From positions 1,674,001 to 1,738,000 of the forward strand of contig NZ_CP069533.1 of NCBI RefSeq assembly GCF_016889765.1: 64,000 bases of DNA, given 5' to 3'. The position numbers and the translations under genes were made by a program. A model generated the notes under the pieces. That model was not told the DNA's origin. It saw only the letters and a list, made by a program, of their open reading frames with translations, and made no database searches. The stretch comes from Corynebacterium minutissimum (lineage in GTDB: Bacteria; Actinomycetota; Actinomycetes; Mycobacteriales; Mycobacteriaceae). The stretch's first letter is position 1, and the number at the start of each line of letters is the position of its first letter. This document shows positions 50,962 to 58,691 of this stretch, piece by piece.

Positions 50962-51249
50962 ATGTCTGGAATCAAGTATCAGTTTGGCGCCATTGCTGGT
51001 GCCGCCGCTGACATCAACTCCACCTCCGGCCGCATCAATGGCCTTCTCGGTGACCTTAAGTCCACCCTGCAGCCCATGGTCTCCACCTGGGAAGGTGAAA
51101 GTGCTACCGCCTACAACGCTGCGCAGGCCAAGTGGGACAAGGCAGCCGAGGAGCTCAACACCGTGCTCGCCACCATCTCGCAGACTGTCTCGCAGGGCAA
51201 TGACAACATGAGTGACGTCAACCGCCGCGCCGCCGCTAGCTGGGGCTAA
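50962..51249 (+). CDS. WXG100 family protein (ESX-4 substrate, EsxT/ESAT-6-like)
   Basis: The 95-residue protein has the same hairpin form with WEG in STWEGESATAYNAAQAKWDKAA. It follows the other WXG100 gene by 54 bp and is its probable heterodimer partner. The end, NRRAAASWG, is short. The pair corresponds in position to mycobacterial esxU-esxT, directly before rplM. Confidence 0.88.
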   Translation: MSGIKYQFGAIAGAAADINSTSGRINGLLGDLKSTLQPMVSTWEGESATAYNAAQAKWDKAAEELNTVLATISQTVSQGNDNMSDVNRRAAASWG

Positions 51250-51667
51250 GCGGTCTGGCTCGACGTCTTTCGCGGCAAGCAGACCCAAGCACCCTTCTTC
51301 ATCATTCATTCATAACCGTGAGCGGTGAATGGCGTGGATAAGGGACGAGGAGAAGCTGGACGCACCACCATCACCTCGTGCGTGGGAAACACTGCTTGCT
51401 GTGCGAAAGGCGCCGGTATCGCTTCTCGTCAACGTTTCTTCCCCTGATTCCCCCATGCCCATTCACAGGGCGGGGAAACGTTGGCGGGGGGCGATATCGG
51501 CGTTTTGGGTTTTTAACCTGCTGCGTACTAAGGTGAAACACCTATGTGTCCGCATCCTTTGTTGGGTGCGCGCGGACTGCAGGTCCCCACCGGCCGCTGT
51601 AGGTATCCGCGTATGGGCTTACATAGCGATGGCCGGCAGTTCCGAGACAGACTTTCAAGGAGTCATT
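51250..51667 (+). promoter_or_regulatory. rplM upstream region with a large hairpin
   Basis: No separate gene is supported in these 418 bp, although one reading frame stays open into rplM. CAACGTTTC at 51430-51438 pairs with GAAACGTTG at 51475-51483, extended by CCCC/GGGG and an inner GCCC/GGGC stem. Downstream, GGTG-AAA-CACC and GGAC-TGCAG-GTCC form small stems. Possible -10 boxes TACTAA or TAAGGT near 51525-51534 have only weak -35 partners. It probably carries the esx terminator and an rplM leader. Confidence 0.4.
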
Positions 51668-52111
51668 TTGTCTACTTTCCACCCGAAGAGCGGTGACATC
51701 ACCCGCAAGTGGTACGTCATCGACGCTACCGACGTGGTTCTGGGCAAGCTCGCTTCCACCGTTGCTGACATGCTGCGCGGTAAGCACAAGCCCCAGTACG
51801 CACCGAACGTTGATTGCGGCGACCACATCATCATCCTTAATGCGGACAAGATCCACATTTCCTCCAACAAGCGCGAGCGCGAGATGCGCTACCGTCACTC
51901 CGGTTACCCGGGCGGCCTGAAGTCCATGACCCTTGGTCAGTCCCTGGACGCCAACCCGGTCCGCGTTATCGAGGAAGCTGTGAAGGGCATGATGCCGCAC
52001 AACAAGCTTTCCAACGCCTCCATTAAGAAGCTGCACGTTTTCGTGGGCGAGGAGCACCCGTACGCCGGCCAGAAGCCGGAAACCTTTGAGTTTAAGCAGG
52101 TGGCACAGTAA
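51668..52111 (+). CDS. rplM: 50S ribosomal protein L13
   Basis: L13 is an early 50S assembly protein. The 147-residue product begins STFHPKSGDITRKWYVIDATDVVLGKLAS and contains KHKPQYAPNVDCGDHIIILNADKI, typical of the family. The start is the rare codon TTG at 51668, chosen because AAGGAG is 5 nt upstream and the family N-terminus begins there; the upstream open frame adds 113 unsupported residues. Its stop overlaps the rpsI ATG by 1 bp. Confidence 0.96.
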   Translation: MSTFHPKSGDITRKWYVIDATDVVLGKLASTVADMLRGKHKPQYAPNVDCGDHIIILNADKIHISSNKREREMRYRHSGYPGGLKSMTLGQSLDANPVRVIEEAVKGMMPHNKLSNASIKKLHVFVGEEHPYAGQKPETFEFKQVAQ

Positions 52112-52647
52112 TGACCGAGCAGAACATCGACAACAACGTAGCCGACGCTGCCGACATCGCTGCAGCAACCGCCGCTACCGAAGAGTTCACCAACACCATT
52201 GGTGATTCCCTGGCACCGGAGACCGAGGCAGAGGCTGAGACCGCTGCTCCGGCTATCCACGAGGGCCCGATCCAGACCGTTGGTCGCCGTAAGCGCGCCA
52301 TCGCTCGTGTTCGCCTCGTTGCTGGTTCTGGCAACATCTCCGTCAACGGCCGTGCCTTTGACGAGTACTTCCCGAACAAGCTGCACCAGCAGGACATCCT
52401 GCAGCCGCTGACCATCCTTGAGCGTGATGGCCAGTTCGACATCAAGGTCACCGTCAACGGTGGTGGCCCGACCGGTCAGGCCGGCGCCCTGCGTCTGGCT
52501 ATTGCCCGCGCACTGAACGTCTACAACCCGGCTGACCGTGCGGCCCTCAAGAAGGCTGGCCTGCTCACCCGTGACGCTCGTGCCGTGGAGCGTAAGAAGG
52601 CTGGTCTGCACAAGGCACGTCGTGCCCCGCAGTACTCCAAGCGTTAA
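52111..52647 (+). CDS. rpsI: 30S ribosomal protein S9 with N-terminal extension
   Basis: S9 places its C-terminal Lys-Arg tail at the P-site tRNA. The 178-residue product has about 50 extra acidic, Ala/Thr-rich residues at its N-terminus before the normal core (TVGRRKRAIARVRLVAGSGNISVNGR); the end RRAPQYSKR is conserved. The extension is usual in corynebacteria. A strong terminator follows. Confidence 0.98.
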   Translation: MTEQNIDNNVADAADIAAATAATEEFTNTIGDSLAPETEAEAETAAPAIHEGPIQTVGRRKRAIARVRLVAGSGNISVNGRAFDEYFPNKLHQQDILQPLTILERDGQFDIKVTVNGGGPTGQAGALRLAIARALNVYNPADRAALKKAGLLTRDARAVERKKAGLHKARRAPQYSKR

Positions 52648-52667
52648 TCTGCGCTTACTGCATTTTC

Positions 52668-52707
52668 CGAAAGCCGCTGCTTCCTTTATTGGAGGCGGCG
52701 GCTTTCG
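52668..52707 (+). terminator. terminator after rpsI
   Basis: CGAAAGCCGC at 52668-52677 is perfectly complementary to GCGGCTTTCG at 52698-52707, and an inner TCC/GGA stem lies in the loop. The T-run is short, and part of it is within the stem. Confidence 0.7.
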
Positions 52708-52831
52708 CCGTTGTTGAGAACCATAACGGCTCTAACATGATGCAGCGATTCCGTTGCTTCGCATGGGGAGCGCTCCAGAACCTTTATTGTTTGTGCAGCG
52801 CACGGAAGTGATTCTCCTTATACTAAGCTGC

Positions 52832-54253
52832 GTGAAAGTCATTCTTGAGAGCGCACGGGACGCACTATCGGTCCCACTGGACGCAGCAAAGCTGCTGTGG
52901 CGGTACCTGCCGCAGCTGGTCACGGTGATTTGCCTAGCGCTGGCAGCGCGTGGCGCCGTGCTGTGGCTTGCCGTTGTGGTGTCAGCATGGTCACCACTTG
53001 CCGCAACGTTGATTTTCCCGTTCGCGCCGCTTTCTGTGATGACCGGTGTCATTATCTGCTTCTGGATCATGCAGCCCTCTATGGATTTCTTTGGTGGAGA
53101 AACACGATTTACCAAGCTCGACAAAGCCACCTTGCTTACTGTCGGCGGACTTCTCATTCCGTTCCTCACCGTGTATTCGTCCCACGGATTGCTGCGCGAT
53201 GACGGCCGCACATTTGTCTATGATTCGGTCACCATCGAAGTGGCTAACAGCTTCTTGGATTATGACTTTGATCGTTCCCTCATTGATTCTGGGTGGCTGT
53301 TTGGCGGCTTTATCCTTTCTATCCTTGTACTGCGCAAGCTTATTGGTGCGCTCAAACTAGGTGAACGGGCCTTTGGCGTGGCCACTGCGGCGGCTTATTT
53401 GGAGGTGCTGTGGATGGCTACGGCATCGCTGAGTATCGCCAGCAACCTTGAGAAAATTCGCTCGTGGATTGTCACCCGAAAAGGAATTGGCCCCGTATGG
53501 GATGGAATTGTCACCGCTAAAGATTGGGTCGTAGACCATACATGGATCGTTGGTGACGTGATTGGCTGGCTGTGGAGTAATGCTGCCCAGATCGGCAACT
53601 TTATTGTCGTGCCGTTTGCCTGGCTTACCCTCGGCGCGGTGGTGTACAACACGAGTTTGACTAGGGACAAAGACAAGAAGTCGGCCTTGGAAGAGGACGC
53701 GGTTCCGCCGGAGCAGACGGTAGCTGATGCACCGATTGAAGGTCCGGCGGAAAAGGGCAAACTTTCCCCGCACGATGAACAAAAGATGTGGGCCGAGTAC
53801 GGTCGCCGCTATTCCGAAGCAGCCTTCCGGACGACGAGAGACATGCTGGACAACGCCGCACAGCCCCTCGTGGGACCATTCCGTAACGCGTGGCGCAACT
53901 TTAAAACGCTGACCGTTGCCGGCGCTGTGCCGATGTTGACGTTCTGCTTCGTCTTTGTCTTGGCCTCGTGCGCGGAGCTTGGAGTCATTTATGCCTTGCG
54001 CGCAATTATCAAGCCAATGGCGCTTGGAACCATAACCATCGGACTTGAGCCGTATGTTTTGGTGCTAGCCCGTGCAGTGTATTTCATCGTGGCGCTTCCC
54101 CTAGTTGTGGCGGCTCTCGATCGCTTCCTGAGCGCCGAGTATTCCGATGAAGATTTGCGCGGAAATACTGAGGGACAGGCTGCCGATTCGGAGGCCAAGG
54201 CGGGAGCTGCTGCTGTAGGCGAGGTTTCGGCTGTTCCTATGGAAGAGAAGTAG
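52832..54253 (+). CDS. unrecognised polytopic membrane protein
   Basis: I do not recognise this 473-residue protein. It has about eight membrane helices in two groups (residues 25-260 and 370-450), separated by a charged cytoplasmic segment (DKDKKSALEEDAVPPEQT...KMWAEYGRRYSE), and an acidic Ala/Glu-rich tail. The start GTG 52832 is 7 nt after a TATACT -10 (52819-52824), a leaderless arrangement; an in-frame ATG at 52754 lacks support. It is the first gene of a five-gene block between rpsI and glmM, and 2 bp separate it from the next gene. Confidence 0.7.
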   Translation: MKVILESARDALSVPLDAAKLLWRYLPQLVTVICLALAARGAVLWLAVVVSAWSPLAATLIFPFAPLSVMTGVIICFWIMQPSMDFFGGETRFTKLDKATLLTVGGLLIPFLTVYSSHGLLRDDGRTFVYDSVTIEVANSFLDYDFDRSLIDSGWLFGGFILSILVLRKLIGALKLGERAFGVATAAAYLEVLWMATASLSIASNLEKIRSWIVTRKGIGPVWDGIVTAKDWVVDHTWIVGDVIGWLWSNAAQIGNFIVVPFAWLTLGAVVYNTSLTRDKDKKSALEEDAVPPEQTVADAPIEGPAEKGKLSPHDEQKMWAEYGRRYSEAAFRTTRDMLDNAAQPLVGPFRNAWRNFKTLTVAGAVPMLTFCFVFVLASCAELGVIYALRAIIKPMALGTITIGLEPYVLVLARAVYFIVALPLVVAALDRFLSAEYSDEDLRGNTEGQAADSEAKAGAAAVGEVSAVPMEEK

Positions 54254-54255
54254 GT

Positions 54256-54954
54256 GTGGATCCAGTGACCGAGAATGCAGCCCCTGTCAGGGCGTCTCAG
54301 AACAAACAAGATGAGATACCAGAGGAAGACCGTGCTCAAGCAGCAGTCGAGGAGTCGTCGACGCTGAGCTCGCGCACGCTGAACATTGCGACTTTAGTAG
54401 TTGCAGTGCTGCTTATCGCTGGTGGAATTACGGTCGAACAGATACAGCGGCACGAACCTGAAGAAGAACTCGCACGCCCCGACTTGCACGAAGAGCACAT
54501 CGTGAACCTCCGTCCGGAGACCAAGGATGTTCTCCCAGAAGCATTCATTGAGAAGATCGCAAATTGCAGTGAAAGAACCCTGGGCGGCTCCATTGATGGC
54601 ATTTACACCGGAGCTCATGGATATGTGTGTTGGCCATGGCTAACAAAAGAACAGGATGATAACCCGATCATGACCTATCATTCGACTCGCTCAGTGATAA
54701 TCGGCGAAGAGGCCTCCAGAATTCGTGCGGAACTCCCAAACTTTCACAATGGCGAAACTGATACGAAGATTCTCCAGGAAGGAAGCGGAGACCAGCCAGA
54801 CATTTTGACCAACACGTGGGATGACGGCGAGTATGGAACGGGCGACATCTACATCTATTACCCTGAAGAAAAAGTAATGGTGACGTGGGGCTGGAACAAA
54901 TCTGATCCGGGGGCCGCTAATATCGAGGACGTGATTCGTGAGGAAGGTTTCTAG
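54256..54954 (+). CDS. unrecognised single-pass membrane protein
   Basis: The 232-residue protein has an acidic N-terminus, one membrane helix at about residues 43-62 (NIATLVVAVLLIAGGI) and an extracytoplasmic part of about 170 residues containing two Cys residues (IANCSERTLGGSIDG and YVCWPWL). GTG 54256 is 2 bp after the upstream stop, so the two genes form an operon. No known domain is visible. It is convergent with a three-gene operon of similar secreted-type proteins, across a 41-bp gap. Confidence 0.65.
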   Translation: MDPVTENAAPVRASQNKQDEIPEEDRAQAAVEESSTLSSRTLNIATLVVAVLLIAGGITVEQIQRHEPEEELARPDLHEEHIVNLRPETKDVLPEAFIEKIANCSERTLGGSIDGIYTGAHGYVCWPWLTKEQDDNPIMTYHSTRSVIIGEEASRIRAELPNFHNGETDTKILQEGSGDQPDILTNTWDDGEYGTGDIYIYYPEEKVMVTWGWNKSDPGAANIEDVIREEGF

Positions 54955-54995
54955 CCACTGCTAAAAGTTCGCTTGGGATCATGCTGGTTGCGTGC

Positions 54996-55658
54996 TTAGG
55001 AGTCGGAGACCAACCGCACTTCATAAGGGCCATTCCATGTGATTACAAGTTCTTTTGGCTGAAATCCCTTGTTGGTCATGAAATAGAATGTCATTTCCCA
55101 TTCATTGGGGCGGGGGCTAGGTTCGGGAAGTATGTGTGATTTCAGGTCAAAAGGATCGATCGCAGTAGGGCCAAACGCTCCCTTAGGCTCACAGGTACTA
55201 AAGCTGTATAAATCGATCTCGTCAGCGCGTTCTTGCGGGGATAGCGCGAAACTAACAGGGTGCTCGAGCCCCTCAGCATTGCTCAGACGGACGTGGCATC
55301 CGTCGAGAGGGGTTTCTGGGTTAGCCTGCCATAACACCGTAGCCTTGAATGTCTCGGTGTTCTCATTCAGCTCAGGTGGGTCCCATGTAAGGGCCTTTTG
55401 ATGGCCTTCATCGAATTCTGATCGCTCGATCTGGGAGATTGAATCAAGCTTAACGGTTGCAGCTCGGTGGTACTGTTCGTTATCTATGTTGTACCTAAAA
55501 TCAAAGGTCACAGGCTTATTTGGGGCCGATCTCTCCGCTGAGTACACGGACAAGGGCCGGTAAGCATGAACCATTATTGAAGAAGATGCCGCAATCATTG
55601 TGGCGATGGCAGGGACCGTAGCTGCCCACCACCATGGTTTTGATTTTCGCTGACTCAT
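54996..55658 (-). CDS. unrecognised membrane-anchored secreted protein
   Basis: The 220-residue protein starts with a basic segment and one helix (residues 10-32, WWWAATVPAIATMIAASSSI), followed by a beta-rich domain outside the membrane with two Cys (DGCHVRLSN and FSTCEP). The composition suggests an Ig-like or adhesin-like fold, which is speculative. It is the third gene of a minus-strand operon and overlaps the previous gene by 4 bp. Confidence 0.65.
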   Translation of the reverse strand: MSQRKSKPWWWAATVPAIATMIAASSSIMVHAYRPLSVYSAERSAPNKPVTFDFRYNIDNEQYHRAATVKLDSISQIERSEFDEGHQKALTWDPPELNENTETFKATVLWQANPETPLDGCHVRLSNAEGLEHPVSFALSPQERADEIDLYSFSTCEPKGAFGPTAIDPFDLKSHILPEPSPRPNEWEMTFYFMTNKGFQPKELVITWNGPYEVRLVSDS

Positions 55659-56206
55659 GCGCTCAACTCCACTGAGGCTTGGATTTCTTTGTACATGGGA
55701 AGAGGCTGGTCATGGAACCCCTCACCAAATACGGCTTCTACTTCGATTCTGAATGTGCTCGGGCCGAGTGCGGAGGCGGGGATTATAAATGAGCTCGTGC
55801 ATGCCGTTGGAAGAGAACGGACTTCTTCTTCGCACTCTGCTGCTTTGCCGCGGAAGACCCGGCCTTCTGAGTCCTCCAGTTTGATGATGAGCGGATAATT
55901 GCGAATGCGCTGTAACGTGAAGTCGACTTTGGCTTCGTAAAGTTCTTCAACGGACGAAGCATTGTCTGCTTTGAACGCTGCAAATTCATCTGGTTCAAGC
56001 TTGCGAGTGCTGCCTGAAACATCACTCAGGCGGCTATGTCCGGGGATCTCGTCGGTGTATTTGAATCCTGCGGATTCTACCTCGCGAGGATTAGGCAATT
56101 GCTCGCTGACAAAGATACCCAAAGACGTGATTGCAGCGGCTACCGCTACCATGGGGATTTTCTTACGCCTGAGCAGAGGAAATTGTGTGGATCTACGGTG
56201 GGTCAC
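55655..56206 (-). CDS. unrecognised membrane-anchored secreted protein
   Basis: The 183-residue protein has a basic start (MTHRRSTQFPLLRRKK), one helix at about residues 18-35 and a beta-rich outer domain with two Cys (AAECEEEVRSLPTACTSS). The general plan is the same as its two operon neighbours, which suggests old duplication followed by strong divergence. It overlaps both neighbours by 4 bp, so the three products are probably made together. Confidence 0.65.
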   Translation of the reverse strand: MTHRRSTQFPLLRRKKIPMVAVAAAITSLGIFVSEQLPNPREVESAGFKYTDEIPGHSRLSDVSGSTRKLEPDEFAAFKADNASSVEELYEAKVDFTLQRIRNYPLIIKLEDSEGRVFRGKAAECEEEVRSLPTACTSSFIIPASALGPSTFRIEVEAVFGEGFHDQPLPMYKEIQASVELSA

Positions 56207-56751
56207 GCCAGTTCCACCTTTGCTACTTGCTTAGGATCAAACCAACGAAAAGACATATCCAGACTGGATTTACGCAATGTCAGCTCATTGAGCACTAATG
56301 ATGTGCCGGGTGCCGCCTCCACGCTGATGTCGACGGAAAAAGGAACCCCGGGATTTGGCGTCTGTACAAGTCCATTTGAGTCTGACGGTGCAATGGTGAA
56401 TTGGTCGAATGGAACAGGTTCGCCATTACGAGTGAGAGTGAACATGTCGTGGTAGCCAAGGAAGGTGACATCCTCAAGGTTAAGGAACGTCGCCGTGACC
56501 TGAACCATTCCCTTGTCGATCTGGGGCTCGTCGACGACAACTTCTGCTTGCTTTAATTCCACAAGTTCGCCCGGAGCGATGGTTGCAGGTTCCTCCGTCT
56601 TCGCGGGTTCAGTGTTTCCGAGCGCTAGAAAAACCGCAGCAACGGCGAGCGCTGCCATGTTGAACTTAGTCAGCACACCATCGGTGAGGGTCGTGAAGAG
56701 TTTCACTCCCTTCGATTCCCTCAGGCGCGTTAAGCGGGTCACATCAGCCAT
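56203..56751 (-). CDS. unrecognised membrane-anchored secreted protein
   Basis: The 182-residue protein has one helix at about residues 28-46 (FNMAALAVAAVFLALG) and then a beta-rich domain with short repeating strands (VQVTATFLNLEDVTFLGYHDMFTLTRNG). That pattern resembles DUF4352-like Ig folds, though I cannot confirm it. It is the first gene of a three-gene minus-strand operon divergent from glmM. No ribosome-binding site is visible before its ATG. Confidence 0.65.
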   Translation of the reverse strand: MADVTRLTRLRESKGVKLFTTLTDGVLTKFNMAALAVAAVFLALGNTEPAKTEEPATIAPGELVELKQAEVVVDEPQIDKGMVQVTATFLNLEDVTFLGYHDMFTLTRNGEPVPFDQFTIAPSDSNGLVQTPNPGVPFSVDISVEAAPGTSLVLNELTLRKSSLDMSFRWFDPKQVAKVELA

Positions 56752-56894
56752 GGTGATTATTCAAGCAGAGGTTGGCCGATTGCGCGCGTTGGTTGGGGAA
56801 GTTTCCCCAGCGCACGGCATCGCACTGAAGCTTCAGGACGGGTGTAGAGCCCCAACCTGCGGTAAGTGGGGGTCAAAGGGCATAATTAAGAGCT

Positions 56895-58238
56895 ATGACT
56901 CGACTTTTTGGAACCGATGGAGTTCGCGGCCTCGCGAACAAGAAGCTCACCCCGATTCTCGCGCTGCGCTTGGGCCAGGCCGCGGCGGAAGTTTTTACTT
57001 CAGACCGTGAATCTTATGAGCGCCGACCGCTCGCCATTATTGGCCGTGACCCGCGCGTGTCGGGTGAGATGCTGGATGCAGCGATCGCTTCGGGTTTGGC
57101 TTCGCGAGGTGTCGACGTCGTCCGTGTAGGCGTGCTGCCTACCCCGGCCATCGCGTTCCTTACCGATGACTTTGGGGCAGATCTTGGCGTGATGATTTCT
57201 GCCTCCCATAACCCGATGCCGGACAACGGTATTAAGTTCTTCTCCGCCGGTGGCAAGAAGCTGCCAGATGAGGTCGAAGATCGCATCCAGGCTGCCATGG
57301 ACAATCTCAAGGAAGACGGCCCCACGGCGACTAAGATTGGCCGCATTATCTCTGAAGCGCCGGAGGGTCGCGAGCGCTACCTCAAGCACCTTGCTGAGGT
57401 GGTCACCACAGATTTGAGCGGCATCAAGGTTGTCGTGGATACCGCGAATGGTGCAGCCTCCAAGGTGGCGCCGGAAGCATACGCCGCAGCAGGTGCTGAG
57501 GTTATTGCCATCCATAACAAGCCGAATGCTTTCAACATCAACGAAGACTGCGGTTCGACGCACATCGATAAGGCACAGGAGGCCGTCGTGGAGCACGGCG
57601 CCGACTTGGGCTTGGCGCACGACGGTGATGCCGACCGCTGCCTAGCTGTGGATGCTGAGGGCAATGTCGTCGATGGTGACCAGATTATGGCCCTGTTGGC
57701 GGTGGGCATGAAGGAGGAGAATGACCTCCGCTTTAACACGTTGGTCGCTACCGTGATGTCCAACCTCGGTCTCAAGATCGCTATGCAGGAGCAGGGCATT
57801 AAGGTCAAGGAGACCGCTGTGGGTGACCGCTACGTGCTCGAAGAGCTCAACCGCGGTGACTTCTCCTTAGGCGGCGAGCAGTCCGGCCACGTTGTGCTGC
57901 CGGATGATTGCACCACCGGTGATGGAACTCTGACCGGCCTGTCCATCATGGCGCGCATGGCCAAGTCCGGGAAGTCCCTCAAGGAGTTGGCTTCGGTCAT
58001 GACCGTACTGCCGCAGGTTCTCATCAACGTTCCGGTATCTAATAAAGCTGCGATTCTCGACGCCCCCGAGGTCAAGGAAGCCATCGCTGCTGCGGAGGCG
58101 GAGCTTGGCGATACTGGCCGAGTGCTCCTGCGACCATCTGGTACCGAGGAACTTTTCCGCGTCATGGTTGAAGCTGCTGAGGAGGAACAGGCCCGTAAGG
58201 TGGCGGGCAAGCTCGCTGCAGTGGTTTCCGCAGTCTAG
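56895..58238 (+). CDS. glmM: phosphoglucosamine mutase
   Basis: GlmM converts glucosamine-6-phosphate to glucosamine-1-phosphate for UDP-GlcNAc and thus peptidoglycan. The 447-residue product has MTRLFGTDGVRGLANKKLTP, the phosphoserine motif ISASHNPMPDNG (Ser104), the metal loop DGDADR and the sugar-binding GGEQSGH. CATAAT at 56881-56886 ends 8 nt before the ATG, suggesting a leaderless transcript. In C. glutamicum I recall rpsI directly before glmM; here the five-gene block lies between them. Confidence 0.97.
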   Translation: MTRLFGTDGVRGLANKKLTPILALRLGQAAAEVFTSDRESYERRPLAIIGRDPRVSGEMLDAAIASGLASRGVDVVRVGVLPTPAIAFLTDDFGADLGVMISASHNPMPDNGIKFFSAGGKKLPDEVEDRIQAAMDNLKEDGPTATKIGRIISEAPEGRERYLKHLAEVVTTDLSGIKVVVDTANGAASKVAPEAYAAAGAEVIAIHNKPNAFNINEDCGSTHIDKAQEAVVEHGADLGLAHDGDADRCLAVDAEGNVVDGDQIMALLAVGMKEENDLRFNTLVATVMSNLGLKIAMQEQGIKVKETAVGDRYVLEELNRGDFSLGGEQSGHVVLPDDCTTGDGTLTGLSIMARMAKSGKSLKELASVMTVLPQVLINVPVSNKAAILDAPEVKEAIAAAEAELGDTGRVLLRPSGTEELFRVMVEAAEEEQARKVAGKLAAVVSAV

Positions 58239-58379
58239 TTCGCTTCACTCAATTGCGACCCCGGGCCATGTGGCCTGGGGTTTTGCGTTTTGTGTGTGGT
58301 GGGGGAACCGAGGGGAGGCTTTCTCAGTCCAATAAGGGCAGGAAAACTGTTCGTTGTGGACGAGAAGGAGGGCGCGTTT

Positions 58380-58691
58380 ATGCCCGACGTATTTTTTGAT
58401 GAGGATGAAGCAACAAGGCTTCTGAGTACTGTTATTGACCAGACCGCCGTGCAAAGCGACGCCCACGGCAGTGATGTACCTGTTTATCCGCAGGCGTCTG
58501 CTGGCAGGGACTTTGGCGGACACGGGGCTCAGATCCAAGCCCTCCTCAACCGGTTGCATGAGCGCGGCGGGTGGCGTCTGAACAATATGTCTGCGACGGC
58601 CGATGCCGCCCGGGCACAGCTGCACGCCTTCGGCGATGTAGATCGTGGCCTGGCTGGCCACCTAGGTGCGCAGACCTCGGGGGTGAACTAG
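58380..58691 (+). CDS. conserved small protein, Rv3440c-like position
   Basis: The 103-residue protein is mainly helical (ALLNRLHERGGWRLNNMSATADAARAQLHAF) and resembles in size and position the Rv3440c product of M. tuberculosis, also just downstream of glmM. The helical hairpin recalls EspC/WXG-type secretion substrates, but it lacks a WXG motif, so a link to ESX-4 is speculative. AAGGAGGG lies before ATG 58380. The TAG stop overlaps the GTG of the next gene by 1 bp. Confidence 0.6.
   Translation: MPDVFFDEDEATRLLSTVIDQTAVQSDAHGSDVPVYPQASAGRDFGGHGAQIQALLNRLHERGGWRLNNMSATADAARAQLHAFGDVDRGLAGHLGAQTSGVN

Noticed and set aside
51329..51667. A 113-residue N-terminal extension of L13
   Set aside because: It has no ribosomal-protein character and spans a hairpin; the family start with AAGGAG lies at TTG 51668.
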